From Nocardia albiluteola (GTDB lineage: Bacteria; Actinomycetota; Actinomycetes; Mycobacteriales; Mycobacteriaceae): a DNA stretch of 64,000 nt. The notes under the pieces were generated by a model. That model did not search any database. It was not told the origin of the DNA and was given only the letters and a program-made list of their open reading frames with translations. The position numbers and the translations under genes were made by a program. Positions 34,037 through 42,685 of this stretch are shown one piece after another; the stretch's first letter is position 1, and every line of letters starts with the position of its first letter. The stretch lies in NCBI RefSeq assembly GCF_018860155.1, contig NZ_JAHKNI010000001.1:1023311-1087310 (forward strand), in the 5' to 3' direction.

Positions 34037-34116
34037 GACTCCACCTCGCCGACGCTCGGATCCGTCGTGCGCGAAGCGCGCTGTACCAGCGGTTCGCTCA
34101 GCTTCGCTCCACTCAC
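34033..34116 (-). repeat. Leader-ORF repeat fused to the menE start (copy 2)
   Basis: Read on the minus strand, GTG at 34116 opens a 27-residue ORF with SEPLVQRA and TTDPSVGEVES, ending in TGA that overlaps the GTG of menE. It is about 75 percent similar to the copy before hemL at 4370-4450 and keeps the same frame and endpoint. It carries GCGAGGTGGAG as the likely menE ribosome binding site. Confidence 0.65.
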
Positions 34117-34196
34117 AGTTCGCGATCGTGTCATGTCCGCGCCGACGACCCGCGAACGGGTCCCCGCGCCTCCTTCGGTCAACTCGGGGGTCGGGG

Positions 34197-34553
34197 TCAA
34201 TCGGACGTCGGTGTCGCCAGTGGCCAGCCACCAGCCGTGAGCCGGGAGGTCACTCGAGCGATATCGTCCTCGCCCGGCAGCTCTTTGGCAACTCGGCTGA
34301 TCGCCTCCTCGATCTCGTGGCGGGCGATCTCGTCGTCACCCGTACGCTCGCGTACCAGCTCGTCGACGACAATGCGCACCTCGTAGTCGGTGAGCCGGCG
34401 GTGCAGCACCGCCAGCAGCGCGACGTAGTCCGATTGCGGCACGCCCTGCGGGTAGCCCGCCCGGAGCCAGCCGAGCACTGTGCGCAGTATCGACTGCGAC
34501 GCCGCGGAGTCGGCGGGCGCCGGTTGTCGCCGGGGTGGCGGCGGTTGTGTCAC
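34197..34553 (-). CDS. DUF3349 domain protein
   Basis: This 118-residue mostly helical protein (VLGWLRAGYPQGVPQSDYVA, then LLAVLHRRLTDYEVRIVVDEL) matches the small DUF3349 family found beside menE and pit in mycobacteria. The N-terminus is Pro-rich. Function is unknown; the conserved location is the main clue. Confidence 0.82.
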   Translation of the reverse strand: MTQPPPPRRQPAPADSAASQSILRTVLGWLRAGYPQGVPQSDYVALLAVLHRRLTDYEVRIVVDELVRERTGDDEIARHEIEEAISRVAKELPGEDDIARVTSRLTAGGWPLATPTSD

Positions 34554-34581
34554 GGGTCGTCCTTTCGGCGGCGCGGGCTGG

Positions 34582-34848
34582 TCAGAACAGGTGGATGCCG
34601 AGACGGGTGGCGAGAAAATCCTTGGCGACGTACAGCACTCCGGCCACGACCACGGCCAGCACGATGGCGTAGCACAGTGCGGCGATCGCGAGTGCGGTGC
34701 GCCGCCGGGTGAGCGATAGCGTCCCGGCGCGTCCGGCGGACTGGTAGCGGACGCCGACGGCGAAGGTCAGGGGCAGCCCGGCGCCGAAGACGAGGGCGGC
34801 CAGCGTGACCCGCCACAGCTGCTGCAAATCCATGATCACGGTGTGCAT
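34582..34848 (-). CDS. Small two-to-three-span membrane protein
   Basis: This 88-residue hydrophobic protein (LWRVTLAALVFGAGLPLTF; RRTALAIAALCYAIVLAVVV) starts at an ATG overlapping the TGA of the phosphate transporter gene (ATGA). The coupling and the same location in mycobacteria suggest it assists the transporter; this is inference. Confidence 0.8.
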   Translation of the reverse strand: MHTVIMDLQQLWRVTLAALVFGAGLPLTFAVGVRYQSAGRAGTLSLTRRRTALAIAALCYAIVLAVVVAGVLYVAKDFLATRLGIHLF

Positions 34849-36107
34849 CAGGCCCTCTCCGCCGATTTCGGATCGCGCACCGCAGGGTCGTCCACCGGTT
34901 CGATGATGAATGGAGATTTCGCACCCGTGGTGGTGTGTCCCGAGCCGTCCGCAGCCACGGTGCCGCGCGGCTCGTCCCACGCGTCGTTGACATTGCTCGC
35001 GCTCACCGGCGTCCGGCGCGAGCGCAGATACATGTACCCCGACAGCGCGATCAGCACGGCCAACACCACGAGCACTCCCGGCAGCCCGCCGATCGCGTGT
35101 GCGAGCGCCCAGCAACCCGCACCGGCGAGTCCGGCCAGCGGCAGGGTGACCAGCCATGCCACGGCCATCCGGCCCAGCACGCTCCAGCGCACCTCGGCGC
35201 CCGGACGGCCCAGGCCGGTGCCCAGGATCGCGCCGGTCACCGTCTGCGTCGTCGAGAGCGGCAGGCCGAAGTGGGCGGAGGTGAGGATGATTGCGGCACT
35301 GGTGGATTCGGCGGCCAGGCCCTGCGGCGGGGTGATGTCGACCAGGCCCTTGCCCAGGGTGCGGATGATGCGCCAGCCGCCGAGCGCGGTGCCGGTCGCC
35401 ATGGCCAGCGCACAGGCCACGATCACCCACAGCGGGATCTCCTGGCCCGGCTTGCTGGTGCCGTGGGCGATCAGGGCCAGGAAGATGATGCCCATCGTCT
35501 TCTGCGCGTCGTTGGTGCCGTGCGCGAGCGAGACCAGCGAGGCCGAGCCGATCTGGCCCCAGCGGAATCCGCGGTCGACCACGCGTTGCTCGCTGCCGCG
35601 GGTGATGCGATACACCAGCCAGGTGCCGATCGCCGCGACCAGCGCGGCCACCACGGGCGCCAGCACGGCCGGCACCACGATCTTGGTCAGCACGCCCTGC
35701 TTGCCGGCGGTCCAGATCACCCCGTTCCAGCCCAGGGCGGCGATGGTGGCGCCGATGAGGCCGCCGAACAGCGCGTGCGAGGAACTCGATGGCAACCCGA
35801 GCAGCCAGGTCAGTAGATTCCACAGGATGCCGCCGACCAGGCCGGCGAACACGATGGCCAGCAGTTCGCTGCCGCTCACGCTGTTGAGCCGGACAATCCC
35901 CTCGGCCACGGTCGCGGCCACCTGGACGCTCAGGAACGCACCGAGCAGATTCAGCACGCCCGACAGTGCGACGGCGGTGCGGGGTCCGAGGGCGCCGGTG
36001 GCGATGGAGGTGGCCATCGCGTTGGCGGTGTCGTGAAAACCGTTGGTGAAGTCGAAGACCAGTGCGGTGACGATAACGATGAGCAGAACGGCTAGTTCGG
36101 CGGTCAC
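34848..36107 (-). CDS. pitA: PiT-family inorganic phosphate transporter
   Basis: This polytopic protein of about 419 residues carries the two PiT signature repeats: FDFTNGFHDTANAMATSIAT near the N-terminus and VSLAHGTNDAQKTMGIIF in the second half. It mediates low-affinity phosphate (metal-phosphate) uptake. GTG 36107 gives the usual N-terminus; an ATG at 36158 would add 17 residues. It is coupled to the small membrane gene downstream. Confidence 0.92.
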   Translation of the reverse strand: MTAELAVLLIVIVTALVFDFTNGFHDTANAMATSIATGALGPRTAVALSGVLNLLGAFLSVQVAATVAEGIVRLNSVSGSELLAIVFAGLVGGILWNLLTWLLGLPSSSSHALFGGLIGATIAALGWNGVIWTAGKQGVLTKIVVPAVLAPVVAALVAAIGTWLVYRITRGSEQRVVDRGFRWGQIGSASLVSLAHGTNDAQKTMGIIFLALIAHGTSKPGQEIPLWVIVACALAMATGTALGGWRIIRTLGKGLVDITPPQGLAAESTSAAIILTSAHFGLPLSTTQTVTGAILGTGLGRPGAEVRWSVLGRMAVAWLVTLPLAGLAGAGCWALAHAIGGLPGVLVVLAVLIALSGYMYLRSRRTPVSASNVNDAWDEPRGTVAADGSGHTTTGAKSPFIIEPVDDPAVRDPKSAERA

Positions 36108-36206
36108 ACCCTCAGTGTGCGTTATGGACCCGTAAAACAGACCGGTAGGTCGCCGCATGGCGCGAGTGCGCCGAGTGGTAAGGCGCGTCGTGCCCCGGGG
36201 CGACGC

Positions 36207-36611
36207 TCAGCGGAGATCGCGCCGGATCGGATGGTCCGCGGGAACCTCGACCAGCACGATCGGCACCCCGTCGGGATCGCGCAGCCACATCTCGATCAGC
36301 CCCCAGGGCTCGCGCACCGGCGGCCGATCGATCGGGATGCCGCGCGAGGTCAGCTCGGCCGCGGCGGCCGCGGCATCGCGTACCTGCAGCCACAGCGCGC
36401 CGGAGAATCCCGCGGGGGCATCGTCTCCGCGGCCGTGCCCGGCGACCTCGAGCAGTGCCTGCCCGGCGAAGAACACGGTGCCGCCCGGATATTCGCGGGC
36501 GATCGCCAACCCCAGCCCGTCGCGATAGAACGCCAGCGTGCGCTCGTAGTCCACGGGGCGCAGCAGGGTTCGGGCGCTCAGGATCTCCACCCGGCACAGG
36601 GTAGTCGCCAC
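36207..36611 (-). CDS. VOC (glyoxalase/bleomycin resistance-like) family protein
   Basis: This 134-residue single-domain VOC protein has YERTLAFYRDGLGLAIAREY at the N-terminal repeat and LRDPDGVPIVLVEVP at the end, with likely metal ligands H/E spread over the beta-alpha-beta units. Start is GTG. It lies between menB and pit as in mycobacteria. Substrate is unknown. Confidence 0.85.
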   Translation of the reverse strand: MATTLCRVEILSARTLLRPVDYERTLAFYRDGLGLAIAREYPGGTVFFAGQALLEVAGHGRGDDAPAGFSGALWLQVRDAAAAAAELTSRGIPIDRPPVREPWGLIEMWLRDPDGVPIVLVEVPADHPIRRDLR

Positions 36612-36677
36612 GCTTCCCTCACTTCGGCGCGCTCATGGCCGGAACCCGCGCCGCCGGTTCCGGCCACCAGCACCGCG

Positions 36678-37580
36678 TCAGAAGTACCAGGGGTACGGGC
36701 TCCAGTCCGGCGCGCGCTTCTCCAGGAACGCGTCGCGGCCCTCGACGGCCTCGTCGGTCATGTACGCCAGGCGCGTGGCCTCCCCGGCGAACAGCTGCTG
36801 GCCGACCAGGCCGTCGTCGGTCAGGTTGAACGCGTACTTCAGCATGCGTTGCGCCTGCGGCGATTTGCCGAGGATGTCGGCGGTCCACTCCAGCGCCTCG
36901 TCCTCGAGCCGGTCGTGGTCGACGACGGCGTTCACCGCACCCATCGCGTGCATCTGCTCGGCGGTGTAGGGGCGGCCGAGGAAGAAGATCTCGCGGGCGA
37001 ACTTCTGCCCGACCATCTTGGCCAGGTAGGCGCTGCCGTAGCCGGCATCGAAGCTGCCCACATCGGCGTCGGTCTGCTTGAAGCGCGCGTGCTCGCGGCT
37101 GGCGAGGGTGAGATCGCACACCACGTGCAGGCTGTGCCCGCCGCCCGCGGCCCAGCCGTTGACCAGCGCGATGACCACCTTGGGCATGAACCGGATCAGC
37201 CGCTGCACCTCGAGGATGTGCAGCCGCCCCGCGCGGGCCTTGTCGACGGTCTCGGCGGTCTCCCCGGACGCGTACTGGTAGCCGCTGCGCCCGCGAATGC
37301 GCTGATCGCCACCCGAGCAGAACGCCCACCCGCCGTCCTTGGGGCTCGGCCCGTTGCCGGTGAGCAGGACCGCGCCGACATCGGAGGTCATCCGCGCGTG
37401 GTCGAGGGCGCGATACAGCTCGTCGACGGTGTGCGGGCGGAACGCGTTGCGCACCTCGGGCCGGTCGAACGCCACCCGCACGGTGCCCTGCTCGAGGTGC
37501 CGGTGATAGGTGATGTCGGTCAGGTCCTCGAAACCCGCCACGGGCTCCCACAGTTTCGGATTGAACGTCACCCGAGCCAT
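36678..37580 (-). CDS. menB: 1,4-dihydroxy-2-naphthoyl-CoA synthase
   Basis: This 300-residue crotonase-fold enzyme cyclises o-succinylbenzoyl-CoA. MenB hallmarks are FCSGGDQRIRG, VNGWAAGGGHSLHVVCDLTL, the QTDADVGSFDAGYGSAYLA segment with the active-site Asp, and the C-terminal DWSPYPWYF end. Start is ATG 37580. Other menaquinone genes are menE and menA upstream and menD downstream. The 166 bp to the divergent thioesterase gene hold both promoters. Confidence 0.96.
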   Translation of the reverse strand: MARVTFNPKLWEPVAGFEDLTDITYHRHLEQGTVRVAFDRPEVRNAFRPHTVDELYRALDHARMTSDVGAVLLTGNGPSPKDGGWAFCSGGDQRIRGRSGYQYASGETAETVDKARAGRLHILEVQRLIRFMPKVVIALVNGWAAGGGHSLHVVCDLTLASREHARFKQTDADVGSFDAGYGSAYLAKMVGQKFAREIFFLGRPYTAEQMHAMGAVNAVVDHDRLEDEALEWTADILGKSPQAQRMLKYAFNLTDDGLVGQQLFAGEATRLAYMTDEAVEGRDAFLEKRAPDWSPYPWYF

Positions 37581-37746
37581 CTTCCCCGTCCTTCATTCCC
37601 ACCCGTGTGCGGGTGCGTGGTACCACGCGAATGCCACCTTCGCCCAACGGATCCGGTGCAGCGTGATATTCGCGTGATGTGTCGGTGACGCCCGGCTACC
37701 GGCCGGTTGGGTTTGACGGCGTAAGAACCCGAGTTAACGTGCAGGG

Positions 37747-38403
37747 ATGAGCGAGAGTGCGGAGCCCGTCATCGATCGGAGTGCGATCGACGAGGATCGA
37801 TACGACAAGCATGGCGGATTTCCCAAGGCCGAGGATGCCGTGCCCGGTCCGGAATTCGCGCCGTTCGTCGAGGCCATGCGCACCCTGCAGGACCTGACGG
37901 TGTCGGTGGACTGCCCCGACGAGGTGTTCGGGTGGGCGCTGGCGCAGGCCCGGGGACTGATCGAGCTGCTCGAGCCGTACCGGGCGCCGGAGATGCAGGG
38001 CCCCGCGGGACGGGTGCCGACGCTGCCGGGCCGCGGCAGCCTGCTGATGCCGCCGTGGCGAACCGTGACCGCGGGGCCGACCGGTGTGACGATGCGTGGC
38101 GAATTCCGCCGCTATCACCTCGGCGGCAACGGGGCGGTGCACGGCGGGGTGCTGCCGCTGCTGTTCGACGATCTGTTCGGCTCGCTGGTGCACTACTCCG
38201 GCCGGCCGATCAGCCGCACCGCGTTTCTGCACGTCAACTACCGTCGGATCACTCCGCTGCACACTCCGCTTGTGGTCGACGGCACCGTTGATCGCGTCGA
38301 GGGACGCAAGACTTTCGTAAGTGCAAGGCTGCGTGACGAATCCGAAACACTGCTCGCCGAATGTGAAGGGCTTATGGTGCAATTACTGCCTTGGCAGCCC
38401 TAG
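37747..38403 (+). CDS. PaaI-like hotdog-fold thioesterase
   Basis: This 218-residue protein has a C-terminal hotdog domain with GGNGAVHGGVLPLLFDDLFG, containing the HGG motif and catalytic-type acidic residue, and RTAFLHVNYRRITPLHTPLV. The N-terminal 90 residues are extra. It is divergent from menB. A role in menaquinone synthesis (DHNA-CoA hydrolysis) is possible because of position, but many substrates are known for this fold. Confidence 0.8.
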   Translation: MSESAEPVIDRSAIDEDRYDKHGGFPKAEDAVPGPEFAPFVEAMRTLQDLTVSVDCPDEVFGWALAQARGLIELLEPYRAPEMQGPAGRVPTLPGRGSLLMPPWRTVTAGPTGVTMRGEFRRYHLGGNGAVHGGVLPLLFDDLFGSLVHYSGRPISRTAFLHVNYRRITPLHTPLVVDGTVDRVEGRKTFVSARLRDESETLLAECEGLMVQLLPWQP

Positions 38404-38489
38404 TTGTGCCAGCGACGTGTGCCGGTATCGTCCGGTGCGTATAGTTGCGTCCGCTCGCTCATCGAAAATCTATCCGGAGGAACCTGAAA

Positions 38490-38936
38490 GTGGTTGCAGC
38501 ACTGTCTGAATCCCTGCTCGACGATACCAAGCGGGAGGCCTTCCTGGCCGATGCCCAGAAGGTTCTGGATGCAGAGGTGTCGGATAAGGGGGGTGCGTCG
38601 GGCCTGGCCGTGAAGGGCGGTTACGCCGCGGTGAAGAAGGTCAGCCCGACGATCATCGCCGACGCGCTGTCCTCGTTCGTGCCCAAGTTCGTCGAGAAGC
38701 TCGAGCCGTACTGGAACGAGTTCAAGGGCTCGGGTCAGGGGAGCTTCGCGGACGTTCTGGCCGCCAAGCAGGACGAGGTCGCCGAGGCGCTGCTGTCGGT
38801 TACCGACGCCCGGGCCGAGAGCTCCTCTCGTCCCGCCCTGCAGAAGGTCTACTCCTCGCTGCGCTCCTCGGCCAAGAAGCATGTTGTCGAGGCCCTTCCC
38901 CGGGTCGCCGACCTGGTCCAGCGTCACGCGGAGTAA
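38490..38936 (+). CDS. DUF6918-type conserved protein
   Basis: This 148-residue helical protein (VVAALSESLLDDTKREAFLA at the start, KGGYAAVKKVSPTIIADAL) has a GTG start with GGAGGAA 7 bases upstream and a strong hairpin terminator directly after the stop. It resembles a small family conserved in mycolate actinobacteria. No catalytic motif; function is unknown. Confidence 0.75.
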   Translation: MVAALSESLLDDTKREAFLADAQKVLDAEVSDKGGASGLAVKGGYAAVKKVSPTIIADALSSFVPKFVEKLEPYWNEFKGSGQGSFADVLAAKQDEVAEALLSVTDARAESSSRPALQKVYSSLRSSAKKHVVEALPRVADLVQRHAE

Positions 38937-38946
38937 GAGGTTCGAC

Positions 38947-38980
38947 GTTCGGCGGCCGGGTCGTGATTCGGCCGCCGAAC
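38947..38980 (+). terminator. Strong GC-rich hairpin terminator
   Basis: GTTCGGCGGCCG and CGGCCGCCGAAC form a perfect 12-bp stem around a 10-base loop, 10 bp after the stop at 38936. Confidence 0.8.
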
Positions 38981-39000
38981 GAATTCGGTTCCGAGCGAAT

Positions 39001-39486
39001 TCAGCCCTGCGCCTTGCCGACTCGCCGGTAACCGGTGAAAGTCACATCGCCCGTCGCGATTCCGCGCTCGGTGACCGGATGGCGCGGGCCCGCGGCGAGT
39101 TTCCGCTCGCCGGCGACGAAGGCATGGACCCCGCGGCGGGAAGTTCGGCCGCGCGCACCGCATTCGGAGCCAGGCTCCCGATCTGATGGTCCGCGCGCGT
39201 GAGCCGGTGCACCCGCATGCCGTCGGGTTGCCCCGGCTCCTGCGCGGAGCCGGATGCGCGACCTCCAGGAATGCCGCACCACGCAGATCACTTGGGGTCG
39301 AACGCAGGACGCCCGCGACGGCGCCCAGCGCGCGCTCGTCGGCCACCAGCAGCAACCGCGAACTGTGTTGTGGCGCTTGATGCATGATCCTCTCGTCCAG
39401 CAGGCCGACCGTAGACCCCGGCGTCCCGGAAGTCGCGGACGAAGCTCGGGCCGATCCGCTGGGTGGCCACGACCTCGGCGCGGGTT
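39001..39486 (-). pseudogene. Decayed siderophore-interacting protein (SIP/ViuB-like) gene
   Basis: Pieces of a SIP-family ferric-siderophore reductase lie in order on the minus strand but in different frames: TRAEVVATQRIGPSFVR (N-terminus), RLLLVADERALGAVAGVLRS (NADPH domain) and VTFTGYRRVGKAQG (C-terminus, before the stop at 39001). Most of the FAD domain is missing, and at least two frameshifts or deletions are needed. An iron-box-like sequence remains just upstream. No other gene occupies 38981-39572. Confidence 0.65.
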
Positions 39487-39503
39487 TGGTTAGTAAACCC
39501 TAA
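39485..39503 (-). promoter_or_regulatory. IdeR/DmdR iron-box-like operator
   Basis: TTAGGGTTTACTAACCAAA on the minus strand matches 14 of 19 positions of the actinobacterial iron box TTAGGTTAGGCTAACCTAA. It is directly upstream of the decayed siderophore-interacting-protein gene, which is the gene class this box normally controls. Confidence 0.55.
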
Positions 39504-39572
39504 GTTGATGTGCTTGCGGAGTGTGAGCGGGGCGACGCCCCACTGCCTCCCGCTGTCTGACAGGGTGGGGGT

Positions 39573-41198
39573 GTGAATCCTTCGACAGCACAGGCGCACG
39601 TCGTCGTCGACGAGCTGGCGCGCGGGGGTGTGCAGGACGTCGTCCTGTGTCCGGGCTCGCGTAATGCGCCCCTGGCGTTCGCGCTGCAGGCCGCCGATGC
39701 CGCGGGCCGGTTGCGGCTGCACATGCGGGTCGACGAGCGCACCGCGGGCTTCCTGGCGATCGGCCTGGCCGTCGCCAGCGGGCGGCCCGTGCCCGTGGTC
39801 ATGACCTCGGGCACCGCCGTGGCCAACCTGGGCCCGGCCGTGCTGGAAGCGAACTACGCGCGGCAGCCGCTGATCGTGCTGAGCGCGAACCGGCCCTACG
39901 AGATGCTGGGCAGCGGCGCCAATCAGACCGTCGAGCAGTTCGGCCTGTTCGGCAGCCAGGTGCGGCTCGCCAACAGCCTGGGCCTGGCCGAGCGGGAGGA
40001 TGGCTACCGGCGCCAGAACAGCGTCTGGCGGGCGGCGGTGTGCCGGGTGCTGGCCGCGGCGCGCGGCACCCGGTCCGGGAATGCCGGGCCGGTGCAGCTG
40101 GATATCCCGCTGCGCGAGCCGCTCGTGCCCGATCTCGCGGCGGGGGAGTATATCCCGGCCGGGCGTGAGGGTGGAATGCCTTGGACCGCAAGCCAATACG
40201 CGACGCTGGACGTGCCGCTGGAGATCGATCTGACCCTCGACACCGTGGTCGTGTCCGGGCACGGCGCCGGGCATCGGCCCGAGCTCGCCGCGCTACCGAC
40301 CGTGGCCGAGCCGACCGCGCCGATGCACGGCCCGGCGCTGCACCCGCTGGCGCTGCCGCTGCTGAAGCCGCGCCAGGCCATCATTACCGGACGGCCCACC
40401 TTGCACCGTCAGGTGTCCAGCGTGCTCGCCGATCCCGAGGTGACCGTCTACGCGCTGACGACCGGTCCGCGCTGGCCCGACGTCTCGGGCAATGTCGTCG
40501 GCACCGGCACCCGCGCGATCGTCAGCGGCGCCCCGCGCGCCGAATGGCTCGAGCACTGCGCCGAGATGAACGCCAAGGCCACCCGCGTCGTGCGCGACGA
40601 GCTGGCCCGGCACCCCAAGCCGACCGGCCTGCACGTCGCCGCGGTGGTCATGGACGCGCTGGGCGAGGGCGATCAGCTGCTGCTGGGCGCGTCGAATCCG
40701 GTGCGGGACGCGGCACTCGTGTCCCATCCGCGCCCCGGAATCAGGGTGCTCTCCAATCGCGGCGTCGCCGGTATCGACGGCACGGTGTCCTCCGCGGTCG
40801 GCGCCGCGCTGAGCCATCCGGGCCGCACCGTCGCGCTGATCGGCGACCTGACCTTCCTGCACGACGCGTCCGGGCTGCTGATCGGCCCGGGTGAGCCGCG
40901 TCCGGAGAACCTGACGATCGTGGTCGCCAACGACGACGGCGGCGGCATCTTCGAGCTGCTGGAACAGGGCGATCCGCAGTACGCCGGGGTGTTCGAGCGG
41001 GTGTTCGGCACACCGCACGGCATGGACCTGGCCGCCATGTGCGCGGCCTACCGGGTGCCGCACCGCCAGGTCGATCCGGCCGAACTCGCGCGGGAGCTGG
41101 GCAGGGACGCGCACGGCATGCGGGTGCTCGAGGTCGCCACCGAGCGTTCGAGCCTGCGTGAGCTGCACGGCACGGTCCGGGCGGGGATTACCGGGTAG
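39573..41198 (+). CDS. menD: 2-succinyl-5-enolpyruvyl-6-hydroxy-3-cyclohexene-1-carboxylate synthase
   Basis: This 541-residue ThDP enzyme catalyses the first committed step of menaquinone synthesis from isochorismate and 2-oxoglutarate. Seen motifs are [31 protein letters not shown] with the ThDP glutamate, [16 protein letters not shown], and the ThDP-binding [13 protein letters not shown] to [17 protein letters not shown] start. The gene downstream is not menC or menF; these are outside the window. Confidence 0.96.
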   Translation: MNPSTAQAHVVVDELARGGVQDVVLCPGSRNAPLAFALQAADAAGRLRLHMRVDERTAGFLAIGLAVASGRPVPVVMTSGTAVANLGPAVLEANYARQPLIVLSANRPYEMLGSGANQTVEQFGLFGSQVRLANSLGLAEREDGYRRQNSVWRAAVCRVLAAARGTRSGNAGPVQLDIPLREPLVPDLAAGEYIPAGREGGMPWTASQYATLDVPLEIDLTLDTVVVSGHGAGHRPELAALPTVAEPTAPMHGPALHPLALPLLKPRQAIITGRPTLHRQVSSVLADPEVTVYALTTGPRWPDVSGNVVGTGTRAIVSGAPRAEWLEHCAEMNAKATRVVRDELARHPKPTGLHVAAVVMDALGEGDQLLLGASNPVRDAALVSHPRPGIRVLSNRGVAGIDGTVSSAVGAALSHPGRTVALIGDLTFLHDASGLLIGPGEPRPENLTIVVANDDGGGIFELLEQGDPQYAGVFERVFGTPHGMDLAAMCAAYRVPHRQVDPAELARELGRDAHGMRVLEVATERSSLRELHGTVRAGITG

Positions 41199-41220
41199 GG
41201 GAATCGGCCGGCGAGCCGGT

Positions 41221-41424
41221 TCAGTAGTCGGTGGGCTCGGCGTAGTCGTCCTCGTAGGGGACGGCGATGGACTGTTCGAGCACGTCGGCCTCGGCGGCCT
41301 CACGATCCGCCGCGATGGGGAGTTCCGGCTCGAGCTCGTCGTCGTTGGGGTAGGCGGCTATGGACTGTTCCGCGAGATCGGCTTCCGGGACCGCGTCGAT
41401 GGTGACGATGGTGTTGTCGGACAT
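41221..41424 (-). CDS. Small acidic protein with internal duplication
   Basis: This 67-residue, strongly acidic protein contains the related stretches LAEQSIAAYPNDDE and VLEQSIAVPYEDDY about 35 residues apart. GGAGGAG lies 8 bases before the ATG, which supports translation. No signal peptide or known domain. It is convergent with menD (22 bp between stops). Confidence 0.65.
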   Translation of the reverse strand: MSDNTIVTIDAVPEADLAEQSIAAYPNDDELEPELPIAADREAAEADVLEQSIAVPYEDDYAEPTDY

Positions 41425-41516
41425 CCGGTGCACTCCTCCGCCTCCCCGCGCCTCAGCGTGCCGGGAGGCTTGCGTTTCGGGCCGGCGGTTGACGGCGCGT
41501 CCAGTTGTGGGCGTAC

Positions 41517-41598
41517 CCGGTGAGTTACCCATGTGCTAGCGAAATCAGTTGTCGCGGTGGCATCGCACCAGAAAGTGCCGGGAGACTCGAATCGGCGG
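41517..41598 (+). repeat. 82-bp dispersed element, copy 1
   Basis: The segment with GTGAGTTACCCATGTG, GAAATCAGTTGTC and CGGTGGCATCGCA matches the reverse complement of 62412-62493 at about 80 percent over 82 bp. It follows the stop of the minus-strand gene at 41633 by 34 bp and lies upstream of the acidic protein gene. Confidence 0.65.
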
Positions 41599-41632
41599 CC
41601 TGCGGTTCGCTGACGCTTCCTGGAGCCAATTT

Positions 41633-41866
41633 TCATTCGCCCGCAAGTGGGCCCTTATCTGCCGGGAATTCTACCAGCGCGAGCGTCCGACCGGCCATGA
41701 AGCGAGCCGTGCGCACGGCGGTGCCCGACCTCGTGACCTCGCTGACCTCGACCACGCCGCGCGCGATGCGGACCTCGACCCGGCGCCCCGCCCGGGTCGC
41801 GGCAATTTCGTAATTTCGCGAGCCGCCGCCGATATCGACGACGATCTCCACACGATCACCCTTCAT
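41633..41866 (-). CDS. Small hypothetical protein
   Basis: This 77-residue beta-rich protein (MKGDRVEIVVDIGGGSRNYE; RRVEVRIARGVVEVSEVTRSG) appears to be a single small beta-sheet domain. Start ATG 41866 is preceded by GAGG and GGGG stretches. Function is unknown. Confidence 0.6.
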   Translation of the reverse strand: MKGDRVEIVVDIGGGSRNYEIAATRAGRRVEVRIARGVVEVSEVTRSGTAVRTARFMAGRTLALVEFPADKGPLAGE

Positions 41867-41884
41867 CCCCCAATTATCCTCGCT

Positions 41885-41941
41885 GCCAGCGCTTTCCGCC
41901 GCTAACGAGTGGGTTGCGGAACCAGCCCGCACGTGCAGCGG
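41885..41941 (+). repeat. Direct repeat, left copy, flanking the TIGR03086-type gene
   Basis: CCAGCGCTTTCCGCCGCTAA and GGGTTGCGGAACC are repeated at 42625-42685 in the same orientation with about 80 percent identity over 57 bp. Confidence 0.55.
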
Positions 41942-42030
41942 CAAGCGCGGCGATGAATTCGGCGGGCCCGGATCGTCTGCATTCGCAGGGGCCCGGGTGC
42001 GTTCCGGGCCATGGATTTTCGAGGAGAGCC

Positions 42031-42609
42031 GTGACCGCATCGATGTTCGATCTCGAGCATGCCGCGACGTTGCTGGAGGAGGTGGTCGCCGGGATCTCCG
42101 ACGATCAGCTCGCCGCCCCCACGCCCACCGGCATGACGGTGGGCGTGCTGGTGGGGCACGTGCTCGGCTTCACCGAGGCGTTCCGGCAGGGCGCCACCAA
42201 GGAGTCGATCGGCCGCTCGGTGCCGCCCGCCGCGCCCGCGCCCGACGCCCTGCCGGGCGACTGGCGGTCTCGTACAGCGGTGCAATCGAAGTCGCTGGTC
42301 GAGGCCTGGCGGGAACCCGCGGCCTGGGAGGGCGAGACCGAGGTCGGCGGCGCGACCGGCCCGGCCCCGCAGATGGCGCGGTTCGCGCTCGACGAGGTGA
42401 TCGTGCACGGCTGGGATCTGGCTCGCGCGACCGGGCAATCATTCGCACCCCGCGAGGAAGACCTGGTGATCCTGCTGGAGATGCTCGCCGACACTCCCGC
42501 GGAGGGGGTTCCGGGCCTGTTCGGTCCCCGGGTCGCCGTCGCCGCCGATGCGCCAGCGCTGGATCGTGTGCTGGGTCTCACCGGCCGTGACCCCGCCTGG
42601 CGGCCCTGA
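42031..42609 (+). CDS. TIGR03086-type DinB/mycothiol-maleylpyruvate-isomerase-like protein
   Basis: This 192-residue protein shows the pattern of the actinobacterial TIGR03086 / MDMPI N-terminal family: GMTVGVLVGHVLGFTEAF with the conserved His, and ALDEVIVHGWDLARATGQ with the second His of the metal site. GTG 42031 is preceded by GAGGAGA. A mycothiol-dependent enzyme is plausible. The gene is bracketed by 57-bp direct repeats. Confidence 0.82.
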   Translation: MTASMFDLEHAATLLEEVVAGISDDQLAAPTPTGMTVGVLVGHVLGFTEAFRQGATKESIGRSVPPAAPAPDALPGDWRSRTAVQSKSLVEAWREPAAWEGETEVGGATGPAPQMARFALDEVIVHGWDLARATGQSFAPREEDLVILLEMLADTPAEGVPGLFGPRVAVAADAPALDRVLGLTGRDPAWRP

Positions 42610-42624
42610 CCGATCGCGGGCCGT

Positions 42625-42685
42625 TACCAGCACTTTCCGCGGCTGACCAGCGGGTTGCGGACCGCGCGTGCATGTGCATCAGCGG
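42625..42685 (+). repeat. Direct repeat, right copy, flanking the TIGR03086-type gene
   Basis: CCAGCACTTTCCGCGGCTGA and GGGTTGCGGACCG mirror the copy at 41885-41941. It extends into the 3' end of the convergent TetR gene, whose stop is at 42679. Confidence 0.55.
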
